A stretch of DNA of 64,000 nucleotides from Cordilura impudica (taxonomy: Eukaryota > Arthropoda > Insecta > Diptera > Scathophagidae): NCBI GenBank assembly GCA_963682025.1, contig OY821520.1, positions 134,789,738-134,853,737 of the forward strand. Direction: 5' to 3'. Position numbers and translations under genes: made by a program. Shown piece by piece: positions 23,197 through 35,645 of this stretch; the stretch's first letter is position 1, and each line of letters opens with the position of its first letter. The notes beneath the pieces are model-generated. The model did not search any database. It saw only the letters and a list, made by a program, of their open reading frames with translations, and was not told the origin of the DNA.

Positions 23197-23665
23197 TTTT
23201 ATTAATATGTACATTCTTGTAAAAATATCACTCGTAGGTATACATCTCTTCTACTCTACCAATATATGGTACTCATACGCCCTGAATATAATAATTTATT
23301 CCAAAAAAAAATTTTTTAAAGTAGGAAATGACAATTTCTTAAAGACTTGTTCGACAAAACTAACTGAATAGCTGAAGCTATTTTCTGAAGAGTGAACTGA
23401 GAAATCATTTTGAGTTATAGCTGAAAAACTAAGCAAACAAACTCTTGGAGATTTTAAATATTCAACATAGACACTCGTAGACTCCTTATAGTTTTTTCAA
23501 TGTGCATCCTGTTTTTCTATACCTTCCCAATAATAGAATTTCTCAAGGTTAAATCAATGATTTCTTTGATGGAACTGATAATTTATAATCACCAACATAT
23601 CGCGAATTTCTCCCACATTTTCATTTGCAGTGACCTCAATCAAAGGTCACTACAAAATACTTTTT
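23197..23665. other. intergenic, no gene recognised
   Basis: AT-rich sequence between a Helitron and a diverged mini-me copy. Nothing identifiable. Confidence 0.45.
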
Positions 23666-24393
23666 ATACCACCACTATGTAGGTAGGGTATAATGACTTT
23701 GTGCTGATGTTTGTAACTATCAAAAAATATTTGACCTAGACCTATCCTTTATTATACTGAGCGATGTCAGTCCGTCTGGCCTTCGTCTGTCCATCTGCCC
23801 GTCAAGCTACAGTTCGCAAGTACGAATATATTTTGATAAAACTTTGCACATACGCTTTTATTGGCCATAATAAGAACACTATTAAAATTGGTGGAAATCG
23901 GTGCATGTTCAGACCTAGTCCCCAAACAAATGACCCCTATGAGATGGAATTGAATTGCCATATATATCATATATATCTTGGTTAAATTTGGTTTATGTGT
24001 GTTAATTAAACCCATTAATTAGTTATCTAAAAATAAACCCTGTCGGACAATTTTTAGTCATAGCCCCCATATAAATCTGCATCTCGATCTTCACTTAAGT
24101 CTATCAAACAAAATATATTACACAGATTTCTCTTAATTTTGGTTTGAAGATGTTTTTGCAAAAAATAAGTGGCTTTACCAAATGCGGTCAGGATCAGTCC
24201 TTTTTTTGACCTAGTCCACATTTGAAAATAGCAGACGATATGAACTTTTTCCTATCTGCAGGCAAAAAAAAATTAACAACAATGCCAATCAAATTAGGTT
24301 TATGGTTATTTTCTATATCCAAATCGTTGGATTTAAAAGCATAGTATAGGATATCATATAGTTGGTCGAGAGCGATTATAGTTTTCTTACTTG
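23666..24393 (-). mobile_element. mini-me-like repeat, diverged subfamily (copy M9)
   Basis: Same order of landmarks (ATACCACCACTATG, TTGACCTAGACC, GTCCATC, AAATTGGTG, GTTTTCTTACTTG) but visibly older. The palindrome has decayed to AGTTGGTCGAGAGCGATTAT, and the (GTCY)n tract is replaced by GTCAGTCCGTCTGGC. Confidence 0.75.
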
Positions 24394-25119
24394 ATTACCA
24401 TTGAAATGGATAGTGCAGGGTCCCCCTACTACTTATTTAGATTTTTCTTGGTTGTTTTTAGTGATCGGCTTTTAGGAAAAAATTAATTTTCTTTTCCATT
24501 TTTGGAAAAGTTAACGAGGTTGTATTTTTTTTGACAGTAGACTCCCATTAGAAGTAAGTTCACTGGAGTCGATTTTTAATTAACTACGAGGAAAATTCAA
24601 AAAGTTGCCGAGTTATTGACTTGTTTTCGCTTATTATTTTCGAATACTTACACTGTTAAAATTTCTTACATATTAGCCTCATAATGTCACCCATTTTATA
24701 GCATAATTGAATATTTGGTAAAAACCAATTACACTACGATTTTCTACTGTGCGTGTTAACAGTATTATCCGAACTTAAATAACTGGAAATCTAGAAAACA
24801 TTGTAATACGGTTTCTTTTTAAGCATATTTTTGGTGCATTATTAATCACGAGTCCTACTATTTACATAGAATTCAGCCATTGTAAATGATTGTTACTGGA
24901 GTCAACTACATATGTAATTGTGCAGGTGCAGTATCATTCACACATCCACATACAGGTTAATTTTCTCATAAAACGAGGATATACTTAGAAGCATAAAAAA
25001 CTACCACAGTAAATAGTATTCACGACTAACACCAGCAACTATATTGGCAACATACGTATACGATGAGAAAAAAACGTTACCAACCAATGTCACAAATACA
25101 CTGCTTTTTTCGATACTCC
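24394..25119. other. intergenic, no gene recognised
   Basis: AT-rich; no ORF, TIR or repeat found. Confidence 0.45.
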
Positions 25120-25305
25120 TATACCCTATTTAACTTCGTGGTCAGGTTATAAGATGTTTGTAACTACCAACAAATATTTGACCAATACTCGACACAAAAC
25201 TACTTTCAGAGTCGATTTAACGATGTTCGTTTGTGCGTCTCTCTGTCATTCTGTGTGACATGTAAACCTTCTAATCGAACTACATCGATCACAAATACAC
25301 ACACA
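25120..25305 (-). mobile_element. mini-me-like fragment, strongly diverged (copy M10)
   Basis: ATACCCTATTTAACTTCGTGG, GTTTGTAACTACCAAC, ATATTTGACC and GAGTCGATTTAACGATGTTCG follow family order, then similarity fades at the ACATGTAAACCTTCTAATCG block. Only the first ~190 bases remain. Confidence 0.6.
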
Positions 25306-26600
25306 GGAAAAATGACTTTGAATTGTAATTGTAATCAACCCGAAATTCGGTTATTAACTTCATCACAATTCCGATGTCAATAAATTCTGTAGACACTATG
25401 ATTCTGTTTTCAGTGGGTAAATACACAAAGCGTCAAATAAGTTACCTTTATCAGATCCTATCTAGAGAATTTTTTAGAGACATAAGCATGGAAATTTTCT
25501 CATGCTCTGGATAATTTTCAGAATTTTTTTCTTTTTTTGAAAATCAAAATATCTCGAATATTTTTGAAATTCATTAACAATATAGTATGTCTTGATATTC
25601 TTAAATGTTTAAATACTCTATACTCAATGATTATTCAAATGATCATTAAGGAACAAATTTCATATTTCCCTTTAGAATTGCTAGCAGTTGGCAACATTAA
25701 GTTTTATATGCGATTTTATTACCCGAGTTATATTGTTCCAACACTTGTATACGAGTACGTATCATGATTATAAAATTTATTATTTTCTCGTACACTTGTA
25801 AGCCTGCTCTTGTTAACTTTATGAAATGTCTATATAGTGCTAACGTGACATTTTTGTGTTTTACCATAACCACAAATTTGCATTTCATTTCATAATTACA
25901 TTGTGTTGTGTTGTCGTCCTTTGGTCCTCTGTACTTAAGTGTGTCACTATTTAAACCTCTTTTATAACATTGTTTCACCTGAGTCTCAACAAATGTGAAT
26001 GTACTTGTTGTTCTAAGAGAACTACGAGTGACTGATGTTTCGTCACTACTTTTATCAGGTTGTTGTTCTTCTTTTAGAAGGACAATTTCAGTAAATTGAT
26101 TACCTGTTTCATATTTTTAAATATGACACGTTTTATGGTGCTATTGACAGAGAAAAACACAAATAAATTGTTGAGTAACAATCAACAAATTGAACTGTAT
26201 TCCAAAAGTGAATGCTTCAATGAAAAACGAAAATATAATATATTCGTCTTAGTTTTAATTTAATAATAGCTTAATTAATTTTTTTTTTTCATTTATTCCA
26301 ATATTTATGGTTTATAGTTTCTGTTTTACGTTGTGTAAAACTTGTGCTAATATACTTAATGTAAAATTTGACGAGAGATAATAATAATATTTAATAAAAA
26401 TTCAATCAATAAAGTCGTTGGAAAACATTAACCAAATGTACAATATAATTGTAGGAACACAGTCAGCACTTTATAAAAAATTACTTGTTCAAAAAGTTAT
26501 ATTTTAAATTTAAACACAAAATATTTTAAGTTAAAATAAAAAAAATTTAACTTTTTTCGAATTTTATATTAAAAACTATCGGACGTGTATTTTCTTTTAA
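25306..26600. other. AT-rich region, possible LTR/leader upstream of gypsy-like gag
   Basis: No gene recognised. The right part lies directly upstream of a retrotransposon primer-binding-like motif, so some of it may be an LTR, but I could not identify LTR ends or a second LTR. Confidence 0.3.
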
Positions 26601-26905
26601 TAATTCGTGACCCCGATAATTGGTGACCCCGAGTTTAAATTAAAATACGCGACTGCGATTTTTTAATTCTTATTAAGTAATATTATATTAAGTGCGAGCA
26701 ATTCTTCATATATACATGTTCCATAATGCCAAACACTAGAGGAGCATCAGCTCCAACGATTTCTACCGCTGGAGCTGCTACCATTTCGAGCAATTCAGGT
26801 GTTGCAGCCTCGTCCATAACAGCTGCGACAGCTTTGATATTATTGCCAGGTGTTCGGATGGAAAATCCAACCTTGTGGTTCGCGCAATTCGAAGTATAGT
26901 TAGAA
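26601..26905 (+). pseudogene. LTR-retrotransposon start: PBS-like motif and truncated gag
   Basis: GTGACCCCGATAATTGGTGACCCCGAG at 26608-26634 holds two copies of GTGACCCCG, the kind of primer-binding context seen after the 5' LTR of many insect Ty3/gypsy elements. From the ATG at 26728 a frame reads MPNTRGASAPT..., with an Ala/Ser/Thr-rich stretch, then GVRMENPTLWFAQFE and a stop at 26897. The last block resembles the PxNPxLWFAQxE start of gypsy-type Gag. No protease, reverse transcriptase or integrase follows. A different element begins at 26997, so this is a short remnant. Confidence 0.55.
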
Positions 26906-26996
26906 CTTTTACATATACAAGCTTCCAAAATTAAATTTTGTGTTATTATCGCCGCACATTGGGTTGAAATGTGTCATATGTAAGGATAAAAGTTGA

Positions 26997-29319
26997 AAAC
27001 ACAACTGGAACGAACGACGAATTTTTCGTTCCGAATTTTTCGTTCCGAATATTCGTCGTCAGAAATAAAACACATTTGTGTATATGAAAATGCACACAAT
27101 CAGTGCGTCGAACGAAGTACGTAGTGCGTAACGAACTCTGCGATAGGTTTATTTCTATTTCTAACGCCGACGAACGACGAATAAATTGGTGTAGAGTGAC
27201 CGTATTTTATTTTAGTTTTTCAAATGTTTTAGTAAATAAAGTCATTTTTGTCTTTAAGAATTGTTTTATATTTTAGTTATAACTTAAAAGATAAATAAAA
27301 TCTATTTTTTTATTTTTATTATATCATTTTCTTTTACATAGTTTTTTGCTAATATTTATTCCTTTTCGTTTAGTGCTTCTTTTTTTTTTAAAATATGGTC
27401 ACACTATCCGCTACAACATGTAAACAAAAATGACATAAAATTAATTTATTAATGATAATTTATGCAATTTTTTTCAGAATTAAAAAATTGAACGCTGCCG
27501 TACAAAAATTAAGGCTTTTACCATCGTCAACATGATGTTTACAATTGGAATAATTCGTAACAAGTTAAAAATTCTTTTATTAATATTTTTCCAATATTTA
27601 GTTATGTACCTTAGGGTTATGACTTTTTTATTTTTTTTTTGCAAATATCAAATTTTACATCCCCTAGCCAAAAAGGCTATTAAAAAATATTAAGAAACGC
27701 AATCTTACTTCTTCGCTGCTCTCAAAAAACTTTCCGCACCAAACGCGCTGAAATTTGGTCTAGATTTTTTTATTTGATTTAAAATATTTCTTCTACGTTT
27801 TAAAGACCTTTGTGTATTTTAGGTGCGATGCCCCGAATGGTTTCAAATTTTCAATTTCCACTTATAACACATTTTGTTGCGATTCTAGCAAAATATTTTT
27901 TTTTGACGGTCGAGATATTTTCCGACTTATGGACCTCCAAAGTTTGGACATTGACTTGTATATAACTTTTTAGTATCGGAATTGAGTAATATATATATAT
28001 CATTTTGAAGCTCACATGAGTGCCTTTTATTTGATATTTTTAAATTTGAAATCTAAAACTTGTCATTATCTCATAAAACGATATCTGCAATGTTGATATC
28101 CACAACAACTGAATAAAAAAAATCATGTGAGTCTGATCACAGGGAAGATGTGTAAACATCTAGTAATTAAAGATTTTTTATGTCAAACAGAAAGCGTCAT
28201 CTATGTATCACTTATAGCAAAAACTGTTTCAGCTAATTCAACAACCCTTTGCTGTAAAACGTTAAAAATATCCCAATATAAACGTATTTACGTGATACAT
28301 AGATGACGCTTTTAAAAAAGTGGCATAAAAAAACAGTGTTATATCATAATTTTTTCACCAATACAATCATAAGTCACACAGCGTTATGTTTCAGCTCTCA
28401 CCTATTACGTGTTACACTGTTTTTGTGATTGTATTGTGAAATAGAAATTTACCCCCCTGCGCGTATAGATGTTTACACATCAAAAAATCTAGATCCATTA
28501 GCTTCATTTCGATGTATATTTTGACCTCTTAACCCTCTCCCTTCATAAATTTCAAAACTATACCACCAATAAGCAATGCACGGTGGACTTCTAGAACAAT
28601 TCTGGCAATAGTAGCATTTATCCTAATTCCAAAATACCGAGCAGAACTATATAAAATATGTCAATTTATATGTGGTGCATGGTACGACGTATGGTTTTCA
28701 GACCATTGTTTCTACGAAGACAATTTTGAATTATTAAATTTAAAAAAGGTAATGAGAGTTTTATAAGGCACGGGGTTATGCAGAAGTCGTAAATAATAAA
28801 GCAGCGTAGTAATATTTGCGCAGAACGTGCTATAAAAGTTGTTCAGGACATTTTCCTTTCTGCAAAAATAGTCGCACTTTAAATCTTAAATTTATATCAT
28901 ACAATATTCAAATAAATAAATAATCATACCTCGTATCAAAATCTACATTGTTTAAATAATTTTTTTACTATGGATATAATAAATTAATAAAAAATATAAA
29001 CATAAAAATAAAATAAAAATTCAGTGAGTTTTTGGAAATTGCATTTGGTGCGGAAGGTTTTACCAGCAAAATGACCTGCAAACACAATTTTTATTATTAG
29101 TTTAGTATTGCCTATCACATGGTGATAGGTAAAAATTTTGTAAAAAATTAGGCATAACCCTTATGTACATATTATAAATTAAAAGCAATTTCAAATGACG
29201 TTACAGCTGTTATGTGAATTCGTCGTAATTGTATTTCATTCGACGAATTTACGCAACAAATTGTTGCCGACAAATTCGTCGAACTGTGCGAAATTCGTCA
29301 TTCGTCCCAGTTGTGTTTC
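26997..29319. mobile_element. 2.3-kb TIR element, non-coding
   Basis: The left end AAACACAACTGGAACGAACG and its following GACGAATTT are matched in inverted form on the right (AAATTCGTCATTCGTCCCAG, then TTGTGTTT), about 28 bases with few mismatches. AAAAGTTGAA occurs just outside both ends and could be a target duplication of about 10 bases, although the right end needs nine extra bases to reach it. No transposase-like frame is visible. A 368-bp MITE sits inside at 28114, and an inner inverted repeat (TTTCCGCACCAAACGC at 27731; GCATTTGGTGCGGAAGG at 29041) suggests further nesting. Confidence 0.55.
28114..28481 (-). mobile_element. MITE, 368 bp, copy 2
   Basis: Inverted copy of the element at 4001-4378: GATGTGTAAACATCTAGTAA near the left end, AAAGCGTCATCTATGTATCAC and its inverted partner inside, TATAGATGTTTACACATC at the right. 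The shared segment begins about 30 bases earlier (AATCATGTGAGTCTGATCAC). Confidence 0.78.
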
Positions 29320-29620
29320 CTTAATTCAAAAGTTGAAACTAATATATTGTAATTAGTTTTGGTACCGAGTTAAAGCAGATAAATTCGCCATCAATTGCTG
29401 TCAATTTTACCACTTTGTTTACTTTTTTTTGTTATACTTTCTCAAAAACTATGAATTTCAAGTATATTTTTCTGGTTGTTTGTTCTAAAATCAAAATTTT
29501 TTTTAAAGAGAAGCTTAAACTTGATAAATTTTTTTCTTTCTTTGAAAAAGGATTTAGAAATATTTTTACCATTATTTTTCTAATATTATCCCAAAAAATG
29601 GGTATTTTTTTAAATATATA
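29320..29620. other. intergenic, no gene recognised
   Basis: AT-rich. The 69-residue open frame at 29415 is Phe/Lys/Ile-rich and looks like translated AT-rich DNA. Confidence 0.4.
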
Positions 29621-30469
29621 CTAGTATAGCCCAGCACTCGAAATTCGAGTGCAAATTCTAGGAAATATTATTTTTTCATTAAATTTTTGTCTTCCAATGT
29701 TGTTTAATCTATATATATAAAAAAATTATGAATAATTAAATGAGCCTAAATGTATGTTAAGAGCATGATCCACTGAGTGTTCTTAGACTTGTGTCAACAG
29801 CCTATGTTAATTAGAAGAGCTTTGAGTGAAGGAAAATATTGAAAAAATCTTGAAAAATTGAATGTAAAGTTGATTGTGCACGCATAACTTTCCCCAAACT
29901 CAACGAATTTAAGCAGTTAATAGCTCAAAAGAAAGAGCTTGATTCGCTGAGTAATCTGAGTCAAGATCCGTTCATTAGAAGAGGAGCTATGAGAATTAGA
30001 ATTGCTTGAGGGCATGTGTCCCATAAGAGATGTACAGGGAAGAATCGCGGTTGAGTATAACTTGAGTAAGGTGGAAGTTGAGTAAATTTCAATAATTTAT
30101 GACATATCGTCGTTCGTAAGTTATTGCGTTCTATATGATTTTTTTTGATTAATCCATGTTTAAGTTCTAATAGTTCTTACTCTGAAAGGCGTTTTCAAAG
30201 AGGAATTTTTTTTAAACAGAAAAAACCACAAACTATAGTACTTTCGTTGGTAGGAAGGTCGCAACAATTTTATCGGTTCAGTTTTTTTTAATTAGCAACT
30301 AAACTTTAGCAACTAAACTTTAACAAAAAGCATATAGAACACAATAATTTACGAACGACGATATCTGTGTCTAAATACCTTTCATTAAAAAAAATGAAGA
30401 AAATCGTCCGGATAGAACAGCCAGACGAACTGGCTTTAGTTTTCATAATTTTTTTTTTAATATATAAGA
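29621..30469 (-). mobile_element. Helitron-like element, 849 bp (copy D, different interior)
   Basis: On the minus strand the 3' end reads CTCGAATTTCGAG, then TGCTGGGCTATA, then CTAG followed by T. That is the same hairpin-plus-CTAG terminus as copies A-C. A candidate 5' end TCTTATATATTAAAAAA, preceded by A, lies at 30469. The interior does not resemble the 379-bp family. The 5' end is inferred, the 3' end is firm. Confidence 0.55.
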
Positions 30470-30670
30470 TAGAGTTTCAAAGTGTTATTGGGTGAGATTG
30501 GGTAAAACTGTTTCCATAGTAAATTACTATGGGTTTTAGCTTGTGGATTCCAATAAATCATTTGTTGTATAATTACGCAATATATTTAACCTTTTTTTAA
30601 AAATCCCCAGTTGTAAATCAAAATATGCTGCAGATGCACTAGCTAACACTTGTTCATTGTTTTGTTTTTT

Positions 30671-31404
30671 ATACCCTATACCACCATGTGGTTTGGGTAT
30701 AACGACTTTGTACTGATGTTTGTAACTAGCAAAAATATTTGACCTAGACACATCTTTTATTACACCGATCGACTCAGAATCACTTTCTGAGTCGATTTAG
30801 CGATGTCCGTCCGTCCGTCTGTCCGTCCGCCCGCACGTCTGTGCGTCCATGTCAACCTTGTAATCAAACTACAGGTCGCAAATATGAATATCTGAATATA
30901 CGAATATCGGCCTTAGGTTGAACGCATTGAAATTGGTGAAATTCGGTCCATGTTCAAATTATCATATAGATCTCAGTCAAATTGGGTTTGTATGTGTTTA
31001 TTATATTCATTAATCAGTAGTCCAAAAATAATCCACATAGGACAATTCTTAGTCATAGGCCCCATATAGGGCTGCTTCCGAATATTCACTTAAATCTATG
31101 AAAAAACAAAATTATTGCAAAGATTTTTCTCAAATTTGGTTAGTATTTATTTTTTCAAAATATAAGTGACTTTATCAAATATGGTCAGGATCGGTCCATA
31201 TGTCGACCTAGTCCACATATAAAAATAACATCCCATATGAACTTTTTCATATCTGCAGACAAAAAAATTAATAACAATGTCACTCAAATTTGGTTTATGC
31301 TTTTTTTCTATATCGAATTAGTTGGACCGAAAGATAGGGTCTCTCAACCATGGTATAGGGTATCGTATAGTAGGTCTAGACCGACTATAATTTTCTTACT
31401 TGTT
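30671..31404 (-). mobile_element. mini-me-like repeat with internal deletion (copy M11)
   Basis: Both ends are present (ATACCCTATACCACCATGTGG; TTTTCTTACTTGTT). (GTCC)n with CCGCCCGCACG variants lies at 30803-30835. The block between CCATGTTC and AAATTATCAT at 30950 is deleted, the same region that is missing in copy M15. Confidence 0.82.
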
Positions 31405-32363
31405 GTTATTGGTGTTGTAAATATGTAACCTAGTATATCAACAACTTATTTTCATGATCATGTATATTAGAGTGGGACGACAGTGAAAAAGTACAATGAT
31501 AAGACAAATTGTAGAAAACTCTTTAAATTGCAAAAAAAAGTATCCGGTTTGCGAATAATTCATCGTCTAAATATAAATGCATTATATTTAATAAAAATCA
31601 CTACTTCTACTTTATTCTATAAATTGAAGAAAACAGTAAGTCTCAATATTACAAATTATGGAATAACGTTTTTTTAGTTCGACATACTTAAATTGAACGA
31701 TTGCATGCGATACTTATTGTTGTATCCTGTGGACATGAGGTTCAAGTTGAAAAGTTTAGAAACTCTACTCACAACTCAGTCAGACATTTCGTTAAGGTCT
31801 AACCGTGGCTTTACATGCCTCCAACATTATATAAAATATTTATTCACAAATATTTATTCACAATTATAATTTAATACCATCCACCTCGTTTTGAGTATTG
31901 ATAATAAATGTAAACAAAATATTGGAAAAAGTAGTTTGTTAAACTTAATACCAAATTATTTCAGCAAATTCTTTGGGTTGGTTTTCGTCTTTTCTATTAT
32001 TTCGGATTTATTTCGGTGTTTGCTTTTTGGTCATTGTGGTTGCTGATCGGCATGCATGGCATGTATTTAGGTTATATATGCATGCGTTTCCGGTTATATG
32101 ACATAACTTCTCGTTTAATTTACTTTTGCTAATTAAATAGCTCGCCCTAACCTCCATTGCAAAGGTAATGGTTGTGTAGGGTGGCTATATGCATTAAATC
32201 GTGCTAATTGGAGATGGCTGTATAGTTTCTTTTAACTGGCCAAATATTTCTTCATTGTGGCCATATAGGTCGCATGGAGTAACAAAATAATAACCAAAAA
32301 AAAGCTCTCTCAACTTTTTAATTAAAATATTGCCATATTTTGAAAACAAAGAGAATAAATTTA
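31405..32363. other. intergenic, no gene recognised
   Basis: AT-rich non-repetitive sequence. GCATGCATGGCATG-rich words occur at 32040-32085. No coding evidence. Confidence 0.45.
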
Positions 32364-32369
32364 TAATAA

Positions 32370-32925
32370 CACTAGTCAACAGTCAAAATGTACTCGGGAT
32401 GCGATAATTTTTTCTGTGTAGATAACCTTGACATGAGCTCGAAAAACGCAATAAAAAATTTTTTTTTCGTTTGGTTTTTTTTTTTTTTTTTTTTTTTAAA
32501 TTTTAAAAATTTTTTTTTGGTTAATTTGTTTCGTCCGGCATAACTCGGGAACCACTAGCCCGATTTAATTGAATTAAATTGTAAAAAATTTAAAATTACA
32601 ATTCCCTTAATCTGTTTATATATTGTTTTCCTATACAAGCAACAGTTTCCAAGTTAAAAATGAATATATAAAGGAAAAAACTTATTTTTGCCTAAAAATT
32701 TAAATTTTTTTTTTTTTAAAAATCCATAAAAAATCCCAAATGAAAAAAAATTTCAAATCTTATTACTTTTACGTAAAGATACATAACCTATGAGCAAAAT
32801 AAGAGAAAGATCATGAAAATCGATGCACGCGTTTCGCTTTTATTCGCAATTGAGTAAAGGTATGAATTTAAAAAATTTGCTCGACATATGCACAACTTTG
32901 TCTATGGTAAGGTTTTTTCTTTTTT
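32370..32925 (+). repeat. left terminal inverted repeat
   Basis: Outer part CACTAGTCAACAGTCAAAATGTACTC; inner limit TGTCTATGGTAAGGTTTTTT. It contains a long T run at 32467-32498. It may also hold the promoter, since the start codon lies ~370 bases further in. Confidence 0.9.
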
Positions 32926-33293
32926 TTTATGATTCTCAGAATTAACAAAACGGAATAAACAAAGGGTTATTTAATTTTTATGATTGCGTAAGCAAAGTAA
33001 TAAACGGTAATAAATGTGCGTGAACAATTAAAAGGAAAAAAGGAAAGGGGACTTTTTTACTTATTTGGGTTTTCCGGTGACTACCTGTATGATTTTTTTA
33101 CATAAATGCAACCCACATTTATTCGGAAAATTTAAGACTCACACATGGTGAAACAGGTATGTAGCCACCGTAAAAAAATATACACCCATTTATAAGTACC
33201 TGTCAGTAAAATACTAAACAATACACAGTACAAATAGGTCTTCATTGATCGATTTTACTCATTCAACAAGTGTCGACGAACGCGATAGTTAAA

Positions 33294-35028
33294 ATGAGCA
33301 AACGTTCGCGAGTATTTGAATGCAATACCAATCCAAGTAATTTTTGTTACATGTGCGGAGAATACGTTTGTGGAAAAAACAAGCGTTATTTTTCACCTAA
33401 ATTGAGAGATTCATTTGAAGAGAGCTTCAATTTAAAGGTCTCAAACATAGATGAGCGGTGGACACCAAGTGCTCTATGTCCAAGGTGCTACGTACAGCTA
33501 AGTGACTCAAGGTAAGTGTAGATTACGAAATTCAAGAACATATATAACTTATTATTGCAATTCTTTCAGACGACAGCCGAGAATCATCATGCCAATGCTT
33601 TGGAGAGCTCCGCTTTGCCATGCAACAGATTGCTACTTCTGTCTTAGCAAAAAAACAGGCGTGGGAAAAAATATACGATGGACTTACGCTGCTGTTTCAA
33701 CAGTGAATTTTCCAGTGCCATTTTCCAAAGAACCAGTGGACCCGCAACCGCCCGTTTCAAGATGGGCATCTAATAATGAGGCGATACATCCATCATCAGA
33801 TCCGGAGACAGTAGGAACCACATCAGAATGCGAGTCAACATATACATTGCATGGAGGTCAACGCTTATGTTCCCAAGCAGAACTGAACGATTGGGTTAGA
33901 GAATTGAAACTCTCCAAGGAAGATGCAGAGTTGCATGCATCGCGCATGAAACAGTTCGGTTTCTTGGCTCCTGGTGTGGTGACAACAATCTACAGGAAGC
34001 GTCATGAACCATACGCAAGGTACTACACAAAAAAAGACAACATCTGTTTTTGTAAGGACATTCCCGGATTATTTGGTGAACTCGGGTACTCTTACGATCC
34101 AGGAGAGTGGCGTCTTTTCATCGACAGCAACAAGCAGAGCCTTAAATCAATTTTACTGCACAACGGCAACAAGAAACCTTCGATTCCAATTGCTCATGCC
34201 GTTGACACCAAGGAAACATACGAAGTCATGGACAATCTACTAAAGTGCCTTAACTATGAGAAACACGATTGGAAAGTTTGTGCCGACCTTAAGGTTATCG
34301 GTATCCTTTGTGGATTACAAGGTGGATTCACAAAGTACTGTTGTTTTCTCTGCCTTTGGGACAGCCGCGATCGTCAACATCATTACACCAGGAGGAGTTG
34401 GACAGAAAGAGTTAACTTCATCCCCGGCAGCGACAACGTGAAATATACACCACTCATAAAAAAGGAAAATGTTTTTCTCCCACCTCTTCACATAAAGCTC
34501 GGACTCATAAAAAACTTCGTGAAAGCTATCAACAAAGATGGCGAAGCGTTCGCCTATTTAAAAACCATTTTTCCTCACCTTTCATCGGCAAAGATTAAGG
34601 AAGGCGTTTTCGACGGTCCGCAAATTAAAAAGTTGTTGCAAGACCAACAGTTTGAACACATTTTATCACCAAATGAAGCTGCAGCTTGGAACTCATTTCG
34701 GCAAATTGTTTCCGGATTTCTTGGAAACAACAAAAGCTCAAATTACAGAGAGATCGTCGAACAACTACTCCAAAATTATAAAAAAATTGGAGCAAATATG
34801 TCGCTTAAGATACATTTTCTACACTCGCACTTGGACTTCTTTCCGGACAACCTGGGCGATGTGAGTGACGAGCATAGTGAGCGTTTTCATCAGCAAATGA
34901 AAGAAATTGAGCACCGATACCAAGGATTTTGGAACGAAGCTATGATGGGGGACTATATCTGGTTCCTAATAAGAGAAACAGACCCACAACAATATAAAAG
35001 AAAGACAAAAGCACATAATTATTTTTAA
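33294..35028 (+). CDS. zinc-finger protein with putative DDE triad (candidate transposase), two exons
   Basis: Exon 1 is 33294-33511 and exon 2 is 33570-35028. The 58-base intron has CAAG|GTAAGT and TTTCAG|A. The spliced product is 558 residues with no internal stop. I chose the ATG at 33294 (AAAATG). Residues 10-65 hold a Cys-rich finger (FCYMCGEY, then CPRC), and CHATDCYFC follows at 89-97. Acidic residues in conserved blocks are candidates for catalysis: D258 (RLFIDSNK), D312 (CADLK) and E507/E510 (SDEHSERFHQ). Other blocks are QAELNDWVRELKLSKEDAEL, GFTKYCCFLCLWDSR and LPPLHIKLGLIKNFVK. A family of uncharacterised repeated arthropod proteins is known to me with these blocks, but no assigned function. 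Position inside TIRs supports a transposase; this is inference. The pseudogene at 5.9-9.3 kb is its relative. Confidence 0.85.
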
Positions 35029-35198
35029 TTTGAAGGTTTTTATTTTTGTGTTTAGATATTTTTTTTTAAAACTTTTTTATAATTAATTAATGTTGATATC
35101 CTTAGGATAATTTCTTGTACATATATCGAATTGTTTTTTAATTTAAAGTCATATATTTTTGTCACCCAACAAATTTTAATTTTTTTTGTAATAAAAAA

Positions 35199-35613
35199 GA
35201 AAAAACCTTACCATAGACAAAGTTGTGCATATGTCGAGCAAATTTTTTAAATTCATACCTTTACTCAATTGCGAATAAAAGCGAAACGCGTGCATCGATT
35301 TTCATGATCTTTCTCTTATTTTGCTCATAGGTTATGTATCTTTACGTAAAAGTAATAAGATTTGACATTTTTTTTCATTTGGGATTTTTTATGGATTTTT
35401 AAAAAAAAAAAAATTTAAATCTTTAGGCAAAAATAAGTTTTTTCCTTTATATATTCATTTTTAACTTGGAAACTGTTGCTTGTATAGGAAAACAATATAT
35501 AAACAGGTTAAGGGAATTGTAATTTTAAATTTTTTACAATTTAATTCAATTAAATCGGGCTAGTGGTTCCCGAGTTATGCCGGACGAAACAAATTAACCA
35601 AAAAAAAATTTTT

Positions 35614-35645
<32 letters not shown>

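Noticed and set aside
26683..26928. Minus-strand 81-codon frame rich in Ala/Val
   Set aside because: It is the shadow of the gypsy-like gag start on the plus strand.
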